Origin: Tolypocladium sp. Sup5 PDA-1
Lineage: Eukaryota > Ascomycota > Sordariomycetes > Hypocreales > Ophiocordycipitaceae
Assembly (NCBI GenBank): GCA_000750105.3
Contig: JPHH03000063.1
Coordinates: 119,719-183,718 of the forward strand
Direction: 5' to 3'
DNA length: 64,000 nt
Position 1 is the first letter of the stretch; the number at the start of each line of letters is the position of its first letter. This document shows positions 11,096-21,188 of the stretch, piece by piece. Position numbers and translations under genes: made by a program. A model generated the notes under the pieces. The model was not told the DNA's origin, did not search any database, and was given only the letters and a program-made list of their open reading frames with translations.

Positions 11096-11578
11096 ATGGC
11101 CTCGCGGAAACGCAGCGTCGGCACGATGGAGGGCGAGGCGTCGACGGCTGCCGATATGCGACAGGTCGTCGCCCAAGTCATCTCCAACTACAACAGCGGC
11201 GCGTATCATGCTCAAGGCCACCCAATCGCGGACCATTTTCAGATGACAAGTCAAGAGCGCATCGCGTATGACAAGATTGCCGATCTGGTGGCCAGGGCCG
11301 TCTTCAAAGATGTCTGGCAGATCGTTCAGGCCCAGCTTGAGGAGCAAGAAGCGAAGTTCCGCGCTGAACAGCCGGTCGTCACAACCGTCAAGGACCTCAG
11401 CGACACAGTCCAGCGGGCCGTCAGCGCGGCCATGGCACAACTACCAAGCGCGTTGGCTCCCACTCCCGTGGCTAGCCCGACAGCGCCCAGGAAGCATCCT
11501 GACCAGCTTCACTCCGTCAAAAGGTCAAACGCAGTTAAGCCCAGTACAGGGCAGTTCCAACTACTCCCCCTGGCATGA
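11096..11578 (+). CDS. Small hypothetical protein, uncertain C-terminus
   Basis: A 160-codon frame starting MASRKRSVGTMEGEASTAAD. Codons show GC-rich third positions until about residue 120, so the N-terminal part is probably real: a helical region (MRQVVAQVISNYNSG, DKIADLVARAVFKDVWQIVQ) ending in a charged EEQEAKFRAEQ segment, then a Pro/Ala-rich tail. Near 11540 coding character appears to move by one frame (reading VPTTPPGMKQSTDAWSQG), and a possible 62-nt intron (11544-11605, branch-like CACTGAT) would end the protein at 11629 instead. Another frame-2 ORF follows at 11591-11908. I recognise no domain. It could be a decaying gene. Confidence 0.4.
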   Translation: MASRKRSVGTMEGEASTAADMRQVVAQVISNYNSGAYHAQGHPIADHFQMTSQERIAYDKIADLVARAVFKDVWQIVQAQLEEQEAKFRAEQPVVTTVKDLSDTVQRAVSAAMAQLPSALAPTPVASPTAPRKHPDQLHSVKRSNAVKPSTGQFQLLPLA

Positions 11579-12094
11579 AACAAAGCACTGATGCATGGTC
11601 CCAAGGTGCCTCTGATGGTTGTAGCTGAACTGTTCCGGGACCAGCCAAGGCTGCCATTGACAGGCATTCCCGCCAACGATTACGAGGACCGGCTATACCA
11701 CTTTTACGACTGCGATGATGTGACTCTCACTAATAGCTGCGGAGCAATTACGAAAAGAATTTTGCAATACACGTCAGCGTCAGTAGTCCTTCCGAAAGGG
11801 GTCGGCGCCATGGTGCGCTATGGAAAGTCATTGTCCGACAGGGATGCAAAGGAGGTGTTGAGAAAGTTGTCAGAGAGCACGAATGGTAAAGTAGGGGACG
11901 CAGCGTAGCTGTTCTCGAGAATGTCAATTCACCTTTAAGAAGGCTTTGTGATGTATAGCAGCAATTCCCAATACAACGGATAAGATGGTGGTAGACACCT
12001 GACGCAACTCCTTTTGTAACCCGTGGTGCCGCAGAATGTCGACCCAAAGTTCACTCCAAGGACACTCTCGCAGGACACCCCAGCAAACCTGCCG
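11579..12094. other. Short ORF region between hypothetical genes
   Basis: It holds a 105-codon plus-strand ORF (11591-11908, starting MHGPKVPLMVVAELFRDQPR) in the same phase as the gene ending at 11578. It may be a 3' continuation, a remnant or chance. The rest is the 3' flank of the minus-strand repeat protein. Confidence 0.3.
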
Positions 12095-15031
12095 TCACTC
12101 TATCAGCTTCACCTTCCGCAGCCTTGCAACAGCAAACGGCGCCCACACATCCGCCGTCTGCACCAACATGATGAAAGAGGGGCTAAAAGTCTTGCCCCAA
12201 GTCATCAAGTCCGGATCGACGCCAGGAAACCACCACCACCACGTGCCCTCGCGAAACTGCTGGACCAGGTACGTCCTCGTCAGCGTGTTGGCGTCGAGCC
12301 AGATCTTCCTCTGCTGGTGGCACGATATGTACGTCTGCATCGAGAGGAAGATGACGACCTGCCGCAGGACATGGCCCAGTGCCTCTGTCGGCAAGGGCTT
12401 CAGCGGCACTGGTGTCGGCTGCCAAGAATTCCAATCGATGTGGGCGAGGAACGACACAGAGGACAGGAAGCGCGTCAGCCCTGGCAGCGGATGGAGGACG
12501 AGGGCGTGAAGGAACAGCCAGACCTCCACCCACGCCCAGAGCTGCTCCTTTATGATAGAATCTAAGGACCGCGGTTCCTGGCGCAGCTCCTTTATGAGGA
12601 GGGAAGCGGAACGCCGCGTCTCCGGCTGCTCATCCATCATCAAAGGAGGAAGGGAAACGGCCGCCCCCGGCTGCTTGTTCGGTATAGGGGAAGGTGAAGG
12701 CGCCGTCTCCGGCTTCTCGCTCACCACAGTAGAAGAGGGACGTGCCATCCCCTGCTGCTCTGCCATCATAGTAGAAGTAGAAGGGAAAGGGAAAGTCCCC
12801 GGTAGTTTGGTTATCGCAGGGGAAAGGGAGCGCGCTGCCTCCGGCTTCTCTTTCATCGTAGTGGAAGGGGAACGCGCCGTCCCCGGTTGCTTGGTCTTCG
12901 CAGAGGAAAGGGAACGCGCTATCTCCGACTTCTCTTTCCGTATAGTAGAAGGGGAACGCGGCGTTGCTGGCTGCTTGGTTATCGCAGGGGAAGGGGAGCG
13001 CGCTATCCCTAGCTTCTCTTTCATCATAGTGGCAAGGGAACGCGCCACCCCGTGCTGCTCTTCTATCACAGAGGAACGCGCCGGCGCCGGCTGCTCGTTC
13101 ACCCCAGCGGAAGTAGAAGGCGGTGTCCCCAGCTTCTGGTCGTCCAACACAGTGGCAGCGGAACCCGGCATCCCCTGCGGCTCCTCCATCACAGTGGCAG
13201 TGGAACGCAGCCGCCCCTGCTGCTCCTCCCTCACAGGGTCGGTGAAACCCATCGTCCCCCGCTCCTCCTCCATCACAGGGGAAGGCGCCCGGTGCAGGTC
13301 CTTGAAGAAAGGGGAATGGGGCCGCAGAGACAGCTGCTCCTCGCCCACCAACCGGGAATGGCGCCGTACAGACTGGCGCCGCTCCTTCATCGAAGGGGAA
13401 GGGGTCGTCCCCTGGTGCTGCTCAGTCGCCAAAGGGGAAGGGGACTCCAGCGGCTGGCGCTGCTCGTCCCGGTCATGCTCAGGCTCGCTGTCAAAGGCCG
13501 GGCTGGCAGGGCTATCCGGTATGGTGTCGAGCTCCCTGAGCTCGTTGAACAAGGTGCCGAAATTCAAGTTCCCCAAAAACTGCGAGCTGCGTCTCCTGGC
13601 CGACATGCTGCTCGGTCGCTCTCTTAGGCGGTCCTCCATCTCTTGCAGTTCCCGCCTGCACTCCTGAAGCTCCCTCTCACTGTCTCCCAGCTTCTTCTCT
13701 GTATCTTTCAGCTCCTTCTCCCTGTCTTCCAGCAACCGCTGCTGCTGCTCCGCTCGGTGCTGCTCCTCCTGGGCCTTCTCCCGCCAGTTGACAATCACCT
13801 CGTTGCTGCTGTCGGAGAGGCCGCTCGGGGCCTGGAAAGTTTCTGAGAGGCTGCCGAGACCGGGGCTGGAGCCGGCCGGGCTACTTGTTCCTGTCGAGGA
13901 GCTGTCATCGGAGGTTTCAGGCGTATTCATGTCTCTTGTCGGCGAGCCGTGCGGGGACACTCCTATGGAGTTCTTTGGCTCGGGGGGGAAGAGGCTGTCC
14001 AGCTCGTCCGTGCCCCATTTGTGGTTACTCCCATCTTGCGAGAGCACCTCATCGTCCTGGGGCAGACTCATTTCCTGCACCTGTGCCTGCACCTGCCCCT
14101 GACTCTGCCTCGGCGTCATCTTCTGGGCCATCTCCAACTTCCGCTTCATCCCCGAAAGTTGTACCCTCAGCCCACGGATGGTCCTGTCCCGATCTCCAAC
14201 GCTTTTGTTGAGCTTCGCAATCACTGTCCAGTCGTTGAGGTCCCCATGTGATTCTCTCTTGCCATCTCGCTGTCCCGCTTGAGGATCGTTGGCAGCGTCT
14301 TCCCACGTGGACATGTGCTCATCAAGCGTCTTGAGCACGTGGTCCGTCGTCTCGAAAGGCCCGGACTGGAGGAATTCGGTAAAAGCAATGACATTTTGCC
14401 TACAGGGCGGTCTTGAACAATGAGTTTTTGTATTCTCGAGAGCCTCCAGGTGGGCCAGGGCCTGGGCCCGTCGGTGTTGGTTGATCCTTTGGGCAGAGCG
14501 TGAAATCCTCATGAGTCGCTCCCAGTCCGCAAGAGCAGGGTTTGACGGGATATCCGTCGCTCGCAGCTCCTCGCATGTTTTGAAAATATCTCGCGAGCTC
14601 ATCAGGTCGTCGTGGGACGAGTCGGCTTCCCCCTCATCGAGCGTCCCCCGTTCCGAGGAGTGGTCGGATAGCGTGTGGGAGCTCGCATCGTCGTTATCGG
14701 TATATGTGCTTGATATGCCGTAACCTGAATATTCGCTCTCGGAGTCCTCCGAGCTCTGCGGCGACCTTTGCGGCGACCTTTGCGGCGAGCTCTGCGGCGT
14801 GCTGGTACCCGTGTTGGTACGAGCCGTGGGGGTCGCTGGTTCACTTTCATCTCCATCCGTATCGAACTCCGGTTTTTTCGGCACGTTGGTAGCAATGTTG
14901 GGAGGACACTTGGGGGTCTCCGGCAGACCTTCAACTCCATCCATATTGAGATCCAGTTTCTCGTTGTGGCCTGCACCGTATCTGGGTCCAAGGCATGAAG
15001 CACTGAATAGATAAATTAGGGCCTTGGCCAA
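12095..15031 (-). CDS. Coiled-coil membrane protein with 14-residue repeats
   Basis: An open frame of 978 codons. In order: an acidic low-complexity N-terminus (about 30-150) with SPQRSPQRSPQ; a helical region (about 160-290); a strong coiled coil (about 415-470, EKELKDTEKKLGDSERELQE); a degenerate tandem array of 14-residue units (about 520-823); and a C-terminal region with hydrophobic segments (WVEVWLFLHALVLHPLPG, LGHVLRQVVIFLSM, SPSFIMLVQTADVWAPF) and a basic tail. The C-terminus suggests membrane attachment, which is inference. The first ten codons overlap an intron-like end (CTAATTTATCTATTCAG, acceptor at 15003), and a GTGAGT at 15201-15196 could be its donor, so the true first exon may lie upstream. 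I know no named family that combines these parts. Confidence 0.72.
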   Translation of the reverse strand: MAKALIYLFSASCLGPRYGAGHNEKLDLNMDGVEGLPETPKCPPNIATNVPKKPEFDTDGDESEPATPTARTNTGTSTPQSSPQRSPQRSPQSSEDSESEYSGYGISSTYTDNDDASSHTLSDHSSERGTLDEGEADSSHDDLMSSRDIFKTCEELRATDIPSNPALADWERLMRISRSAQRINQHRRAQALAHLEALENTKTHCSRPPCRQNVIAFTEFLQSGPFETTDHVLKTLDEHMSTWEDAANDPQAGQRDGKRESHGDLNDWTVIAKLNKSVGDRDRTIRGLRVQLSGMKRKLEMAQKMTPRQSQGQVQAQVQEMSLPQDDEVLSQDGSNHKWGTDELDSLFPPEPKNSIGVSPHGSPTRDMNTPETSDDSSSTGTSSPAGSSPGLGSLSETFQAPSGLSDSSNEVIVNWREKAQEEQHRAEQQQRLLEDREKELKDTEKKLGDSERELQECRRELQEMEDRLRERPSSMSARRRSSQFLGNLNFGTLFNELRELDTIPDSPASPAFDSEPEHDRDEQRQPLESPSPLATEQHQGTTPSPSMKERRQSVRRHSRLVGEEQLSLRPHSPFFKDLHRAPSPVMEEERGTMGFTDPVREEQQGRLRSTATVMEEPQGMPGSAATVLDDQKLGTPPSTSAGVNEQPAPARSSVIEEQHGVARSLATMMKEKLGIARSPSPAITKQPATPRSPSTIRKEKSEIARSLSSAKTKQPGTARSPSTTMKEKPEAARSLSPAITKLPGTFPFPSTSTMMAEQQGMARPSSTVVSEKPETAPSPSPIPNKQPGAAVSLPPLMMDEQPETRRSASLLIKELRQEPRSLDSIIKEQLWAWVEVWLFLHALVLHPLPGLTRFLSSVSFLAHIDWNSWQPTPVPLKPLPTEALGHVLRQVVIFLSMQTYISCHQQRKIWLDANTLTRTYLVQQFREGTWWWWFPGVDPDLMTWGKTFSPSFIMLVQTADVWAPFAVARLRKVKLIE
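12550..13475 (-). repeat. Coding 42-bp (14-residue) degenerate tandem repeat
   Basis: About twenty consecutive units of mostly exactly 14 residues can be laid out by eye, for example VIEEQHGVARSLAT, MMKEKLGIARSPSP, AITKQPATPRSPST, IRKEKSEIARSLSS, AKTKQPGTARSPST, TMKEKPEAARSLSP. Adjacent units alternate between a KEK/EEQ type and a TKQP type, giving an 84-bp super-period in the centre. Outer units are more diverged and two carry 2-residue insertions. Confidence 0.85.
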
Positions 15032-15488
15032 GATTCAAGCCGGTGACATGAAGGGGACGTGAGGGTATAGCTGTTGCTGCCCCATGGATGGTAACGGGCC
15101 ATTTTGTACACATCCCACGGTAGTCTGTCCATGGTCGTTACATTCCATGTCCTTCCCCACCGTAGCCTTTGTCAAAGTCAGCAACTTTCTTTGTGACTCA
15201 CTTGCTCTTCCGTTTGCGGCAGAGGCCTTTGACGACGGTGGCAAGGATTTCCAGTGGTGACACCACTTGGTGGTAAGTGCACTCGTGAGGCAGGGAGAGA
15301 AAGACGACAGAAGCGAGGCGTGAAAGAAATCGGAACTCGGACCAAGTGGACGCCGCGGGCATCCATCTCCTTTAACATGAATTAGTGTACGGAGTATTCC
15401 TCATCATGCATATGTCGTCATGCAAGTTCTGTCAAAGAAGTTCCACCAGCGCCAATACAAATCCCGACAGTCATATCTCCATCCACGC
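15032..15488. other. Intergenic or 5' exon region of the repeat protein
   Basis: Between the Nse4 stop (15489) and the repeat-protein frame. It contains the candidate donor GTGAGT at 15201-15196 described for the repeat protein, so part of this space may be its first exon and intron. No independent gene is visible. Confidence 0.4.
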
Positions 15489-16874
15489 TTAGCTGTACCA
15501 GCCCCTTGCTCCCGGGCCGCCGCTGGTCGCCTCTCTCCTGTGCGCAATCATAGACTCCTTCAGGTTAAAGACTTCAATGATCTCACGCCACGTCTTCATG
15601 TCCATAGATAGGATGGCTTGGTGCTTGGAGGTACTGTGGCGGACCGTGCCATCCTCGTCCGCTTCTCGGTCAACCGGTGCTGCGAGGCGTGTTAGTGAAA
15701 GCTCATATAGACCAGACGAAAACAGCAACTCACCCAGAGCCGGGAGATCAAACTCGTCAAAGTCAATCTCGATCCTCCCGTCGCGAATGAGAAAGCTGAC
15801 GTAGAATATGTTCTCGACGGTCTGTGCAAAGGACTTTGGGTTGACGACGAATCTCATGAGGTCGATGCCGCCCGTGCTGCGAAGTCCATGCTTGTGCATG
15901 ACCTTTGTCTTCTCCTCGTCATCCATGTCGTCCTCTATCAGCTCCGCAACCGTCTCTTGCGTGTCTGCTTGAATCTTTTGTAGTTGCTGTAGGATCTTTC
16001 CGCAAATGGCAGTCAAGTCATTCTCCCTCTTGGCGAGATCCTCCACGTTGAGCACCTCCGGCCTCGTCTCGGTCAAGTTATCTGGCCGGAATGGGGCGCT
16101 GCGCTTCGTAATCTTGCGCGCCTTTTTCTCCACGGATAGCGGTCCCAGAAGGAACCCAGGCAAAGCCGGCCGCCGTATGTGCGGCAAGCAGGCGAACCGT
16201 CCGAGGTGTGGCCAGTTCATCATGTCTCCCTCGTCACCAATCTCGTCGTCGTCATCGTCACCCCTGCCACGAGTGGTGCGGCGCAGTCTTTGAGTGCTGG
16301 AGAGCTCTGGTGCATTATCGTCAGAAATTCCGCCGCCATTCCTCATGTATGAGATGCATTTGGACACGAATTCATCGACGTCGATTCCTTGCGACAGACT
16401 GCCCTGTGTCAGGCGCAGCGTTTTGCGGTATGACAGGTCCGTCGTGCTAACAAGCAGTCGCGAATCGATCGTCGCCTCTGTCGTCTGTTTCAGCTTCTTG
16501 GATAGGGCGTCGGCTTTGAGGATCGTTTCGTGCAAGCCGGAAGAGTCCTTGTTAAGGTATTCCTCGCCGTTCTCGGTGATGTCGCGCAGGAGATCTCTGT
16601 AGCCCTTTTGCACCGTGCGGCGCTCCTCCACGGGCTGGTCTGGATCGTACACATCCTCGTCTGGCTCGTCGTCGCTATCTCCGTCTGGCTGTGCCGTCCT
16701 TCGTCGCTGGTTTGAGTCGCCGTTTGCCGTGTTGGCGCGCTTTCTCTTGGCCCCAGAGGCACTGCGCGCTTCCGATCGCTGCCTCATCGCGAGGTTTTGC
16801 CTTGCAGGCGACGGGGATGGCGATGGGCTTTCTTGATCCTCATCGTCGGAGGGGTCCCGGACGCGTGTGGGCAT
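15489..16874 (-). CDS. NSE4: Nse4/EID subunit of the SMC5-SMC6 complex
   Basis: Two exons (16874-15734, 15679-15489) encode 443 aa; the intron begins GTGAGTTGC and ends CGCAG, joining LPAL to APVDREADEDGT. The N-terminal ~100 residues are Ser/Asp/basic low complexity. The Nse3-binding kleisin N-terminal region follows (VQKGYRDLLRDITENGEEYL, then ILKADALSKKLKQTTEATID), and the C-terminal domain has the hallmark NPKSFAQTVENIFYVSFLIR followed by DGRIEIDFDEF and STSKHQAILSMDMKTWREII. Nse4 is the kleisin bridging Smc5 and Smc6 in DNA repair and replication-fork stability, in the nucleus. The start at MPTRVRDPSDDED (16874) is chosen over an upstream in-frame Met because the upstream extension has no coding look. 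Confidence 0.94.
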   Translation of the reverse strand: MPTRVRDPSDDEDQESPSPSPSPARQNLAMRQRSEARSASGAKRKRANTANGDSNQRRRTAQPDGDSDDEPDEDVYDPDQPVEERRTVQKGYRDLLRDITENGEEYLNKDSSGLHETILKADALSKKLKQTTEATIDSRLLVSTTDLSYRKTLRLTQGSLSQGIDVDEFVSKCISYMRNGGGISDDNAPELSSTQRLRRTTRGRGDDDDDEIGDEGDMMNWPHLGRFACLPHIRRPALPGFLLGPLSVEKKARKITKRSAPFRPDNLTETRPEVLNVEDLAKRENDLTAICGKILQQLQKIQADTQETVAELIEDDMDDEEKTKVMHKHGLRSTGGIDLMRFVVNPKSFAQTVENIFYVSFLIRDGRIEIDFDEFDLPALGELLFSSGLYELSLTRLAAPVDREADEDGTVRHSTSKHQAILSMDMKTWREIIEVFNLKESMIAHRREATSGGPGARGWYS

Positions 16875-19746
16875 CGCGATGTTGCGCGCTGGGCGTAGCG
16901 TTGAAGCAGTTGTACAATGGCATGCAGGTAGTAGGTAGTTGATTGTCTCGAAGTCGACCTGGACCTGGCCTCGCGACTCTTCTGTCTTTCTTGTGCCGTT
17001 GTTCGAGGGACGAACCAAAAGTCGCGTTACCAGACGCGACAGGTACGTACCTCTTTAACCAGGTGCCCCGCATTTCGACCCGAACCCTCGCCCAGCACGT
17101 TCACTGCAGTCTACCCTAGACACCACACTCGAAGGTTCGATGCAACTCGAGATCATCCCATTTTCTGTCTTCATTTGAGTTCGAGGCTATATTTAGTTAA
17201 TATGGAATGTGTTTGGTCATGGTGTCCCCTGGTGTTTTCATATGAGGCGTGTTCTTCTGCACTTACACGTCCCCGTTCATTGTCAGCCAACAGGTTACAG
17301 CATCGCGTGGAGACTGGCACCTTAAGCGTTGGAACTCTGTCCCTAATTCTATTGTGATTATTAGGACCTGAGATGTGAATATGGCACCAAAACCATGCCC
17401 ATTAACGTTGGGCTGGGAAGCCCCGAACGCACAGCCAACATACCTACCTATCTCCACGAGGCACGAGACCTAAACCCACATACGAAGTATTACACCAAGC
17501 TGGTTAGGTACATCGTTGGGCACACCACCACCTCAGCATCTCGTGCCAGCAGGGACCACAGCTAGGTCCAGGGTTGGGCATGTGGTGGACGCCTCGCAGA
17601 TGCCCAGCAGACCCAACATTGCCAAAGATGGATGGCATCTCTGCGCACTCAACTGGCTTATCTGCGTCAACGAGATTCTTGTGACCACCGACGGAGGAGT
17701 GGCTGGATGCCTCCCAGATCCCGGACCAGCTCGCATGAATGCGTGTAAGGCTGGATGCAGAGGCTCTCTAAGCGCTACAGCCGGGTAATAAACACGACGG
17801 CAGGCGGAGTGCTGAGCGGTTTATGGAGGCCACAGCGGACGAGCTGGGCAGTACTACCTCACTGGCATATGTACATCTGGACCCTGCATTGGTCGTTGTG
17901 AACTTGTGCGGACCAGACCGAATAAGAAGTAGTATCCGGGCTACCCTCTTCGTGGCACGACCGTTGGCCGTATTCGCCAACGAGGGGCGCTGTCGAACCG
18001 CATTCCCCAAGCCATGGTCCCCAGGGCTGCCACACCTTCGGGGCAATACTGCACCCTCCGCGCGCCCGAGCCCCTGGCAACCGCATGCCCGGTTCACCAG
18101 TTGGGAACTTTTGGGAGCCAAACCAGCAGCCCCGGGCTTCCGAGCCCGGCTGCAGGCCAAGACCGAGCCCATGCAGGTGCATTTGAGGGATCGCGTGGCC
18201 TCTGCGGGCCTCACGCGGACATGAACGGTCGAAAGAGCGTGCTGGCGTGTCTACAATGTACGAGATGGCCAGTGCAAGAGAACGACAACTTGGACCAGAT
18301 GCTGGCAGCTCGATGACACCTCACACCAGCCTCTGAACAGGCCAAAGCACAAAAGCAAGGCACGCGGTGGGGGCCCATCGCATCCCGTCACTGCGGACGG
18401 CTAAAGTCATGGTATCATGCAGAACACATCATCGCGGTCCACCAGCACCGGCCCGCTTGTGAGACAAGAGAGGTGGTCGAGTCCAGTGTCCGCGGACCGA
18501 GTTGACGCTGCTGCATGAGGCGTGGCCCTGAATGCCCTTGGTACCTAGGTATCGATGGAACACACGTCGAAGATGTACCGTTAGTGAGTGGCTGTAGTTG
18601 CTATTTGCGGCAGGGGAGAGACCTGGAAGTCATTGCTTCCAAGCGTGCAAGCGTGCGCAGCCCCATCACCGCCACTCTTCCCCTCTCCTCTCTCTTCTCC
18701 GTCTCCTCTCTCTGATGAACCTCCATCCACCTCCTCCACTCCCTGCCACCAGCAATCACTGCCGCGCCGCCCGTCGAGGTCGTGGCGTTATGGAGCACAC
18801 CTCGTCCAGCGGGTGGAACGCGCAGCGAATGATCCGCAGCCGCTGTTTCCAAGACCCCGCCAAGCCATGGCGTCTAGTGGCTGTGGCAGCTGGGGAAGCT
18901 CGCGAGAGGTGCAGATAGCGATTTACCCCGCCGCCAGCTGCCCGTTGTAAGTGATGCCATGCTCGCGGGCTAACAGAAGCCGTCCGGTTCTGTCCATCCC
19001 GAAAGCTTCCTTGCTCACTCTCCTTCGAGGCTGGTCCCAGGTGTCGTAGCCATTGCACTCGAGACTCTGCATCGCCGAGCCAAGCATCCACCAGTGACCA
19101 GCCCCCCCGTCTGGGTTATAAGCCGTGGCCGCCCATCAACCTCTCGCGTGCGCGTGTATGTGTGACGTTCCTCTCCATCTCGTCGTCATCGTCACCTCTC
19201 CTCCACCGTGCACTACACTTTTATCCTGCAAGTATCTGCATCCCCATTACTTCGCAGGATATCGTCGTATCCGGTTACAACAATACCGCTTGTTGCGTCA
19301 TCTGGACTGCCATCTCCGGTGCAGCGCTCGCTCTGCATCACGACTGGCCCCCTCCTGGTGCGACCTCACGTGTGCTCGCTTCGCCAGTTCGATCAGGTAC
19401 AGCTCGTCTCTACCACCGCCACATAAGGCGATAGCTGCTTCATCTACATCATCTCCTCAAACGCCCGCGTCCCTGCCGCCTTTCGTGATAGCCTGGTAAC
19501 CCAACGGCCTGTGATTTACATATCACATCGGAGGCGACATCTCTCAGTCTCTACACCAGTTCCGTGCCGTCCAGGTCCGAGTCCTCGAAGCCATCTACAC
19601 ACCTTACAGACGAGCCTGGGACCTCTCCCCGCTCGCGGTAAATCTGTGCCTTCTGTACTGGTGCCTGGACAGATGCTCGGACTGTCCCCTGTTCCCGCTC
19701 GCTCACCTTCAACGATTGACCTCGCGGTCGCCTCCATCTGCCCATT
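16875..19746. other. Large divergent intergenic region, 2.9 kb
   Basis: Between NSE4 (minus) and the hypothetical gene at 19747 (plus), so it must hold both promoters. The ORFs here are short, overlapping and lack third-position bias. A pyrimidine-rich stretch lies at about 18670-18745. The last ~600 bases before 19747 are C/T-rich, as in a fungal 5' leader. I see no tRNA or repeat. Confidence 0.5.
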
Positions 19747-20608
19747 ATGACGGGGGTTATTTCCACCCCTCGCTACAGTCACGAGGACTTTGAGACGGCA
19801 TCGGTCCGCTCTGCTGCGCCCTCATATGGTAAGGAACCCTCCTACCCGGCCGACGGTGTGCACCTACGACTCGATATCAACGTATAATAAGGCACCACCG
19901 CCTCACGCCACGAGATAAAAGGCTGACTGACATGTCCTGTCTGCAGTGTCCAACGCACCGTCGTATCACTCCACCGCCCAAACCACCGATGCCGCTCCCG
20001 CCTACGCTCCCAGAACGGGCACCTCGTCGGCCGCCAACGCCCCGGCCCGGAACGAGGCCTCGACGCCCGTTGCGCAAGTCGGCCTCCCACCCATTCCCCC
20101 TGCTTCGCAGACCACCATGACCCTGCACAACTTCCGCATCCCCACGTGGTCCGCCAACAACGCCGTCGCCGCCCGCCACTATCGAAACGTAGCTGAACGA
20201 CGCATCACGGACGGCAGGTACAACCCGTCTACCGATCTCACAAAGCGGAACGAACCCAGCGACCGGCCTCTGGAGAACCAAAACTACGGCATGGACGAGA
20301 TCCGACCTCTGGAGGACCCCTATCTGGTTGGTGAAGTGGCTGCTGCGCAGGCCCGCCGCGAGAGACTTGCCCGCGAGTCGGGCGATGACGTCCTTGCCCG
20401 AGAGGATCGCCAGTGGGACTGGCTATTGGGTCAGTACAGAGGATATTGCGATATTGCTCCAACCTGTTGTCAGATGCTAACATGTCCGCCAGCGCAAATG
20501 AAGGACTGGGACGAGCGGGAGAAGAGCTGGGCCCGGTTTCGACAACAGGTCGACAACAGCCAGCGCAAGAAGCTCCTACGCCGCATCGGCGGCCGCCTGC
20601 TCTCGTAG
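19747..20608 (+). CDS. Fungal conserved hypothetical protein
   Basis: Three exons (19747-19828, 19947-20429, 20493-20608) encode 226 aa. The joins are SYG|TG giving APSYVSNAPSYHST, and LLG|CG giving DWLLAQMKDWDERE. Donors GTAAGG and GTCAGT and the branch site TGCTAAC before the second acceptor are typical. Residues 1-80 are Ser/Thr/Pro/Ala-rich. A central region reads MTLHNFRIPTWSANNAVAAR and DLTKRNEPSDRPLENQNYGM, then DEIRPLEDPYLVGEVAAAQA. The C-terminus is helical and charged (DWDEREKSWARFRQQVDNSQ, RKKLLRRIGGRLLS). I recognise the general pattern from hypocrealean genomes but know no function. No signal peptide or membrane segment is visible. Confidence 0.8.
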
Positions 20609-21188
20609 GCCCGCGGCCATGCTTTGATGCCCGGTGTTTAGTTGCATGCTGCTCCTGGGCCGGTGGCCATTGCTTTCTCTGACGCATTTTGACGAAACCA
20701 TGAACGCATGTGACGGCGCAAATGTCTAGAATGGACTATTCGGTGCATTCATCTTGGGAACTTTGGTGCAATCATCTTGACTCTCATGTTCGGGGTCTGC
20801 GTCAAGTGCGGGTACGGGCTGTACTGTCGGTCGACTTACATGTCTCTCATTCATCTCGCTCTGCTTTCTGCATATCATGGGTCGGTATCGGTAGCTCTGC
20901 TGAGAATAGAACACCCAGTTCAAGCAAGACAAGTCTGGCTGTGGGTGGAGGCGTGTTTGCATGTGCAATCCAGTCGTAAGCATACGTGCCTTAGCTGCCA
21001 GTGTAGCTTGATTCTGTAACACGCCCGTCTGAGCTCTACCTGCCGTCGTACATTTACACGTTCCATAACGCCATGCCCCATGCAGCTATTAAGACATTGC
21101 TCCTGCTGTCTGACGACGGCACGATCATCTCGCGCGCGTATTGTACACCACAAGATATTTATTTGCATATACTGTCGCCATATGACGT
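20609..21188. other. Convergent 3' flanks
   Basis: Space between two genes that end towards each other (hypothetical at 19747, plus; V-ATPase c', minus). Only short noise ORFs; nothing else seen. Confidence 0.6.
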
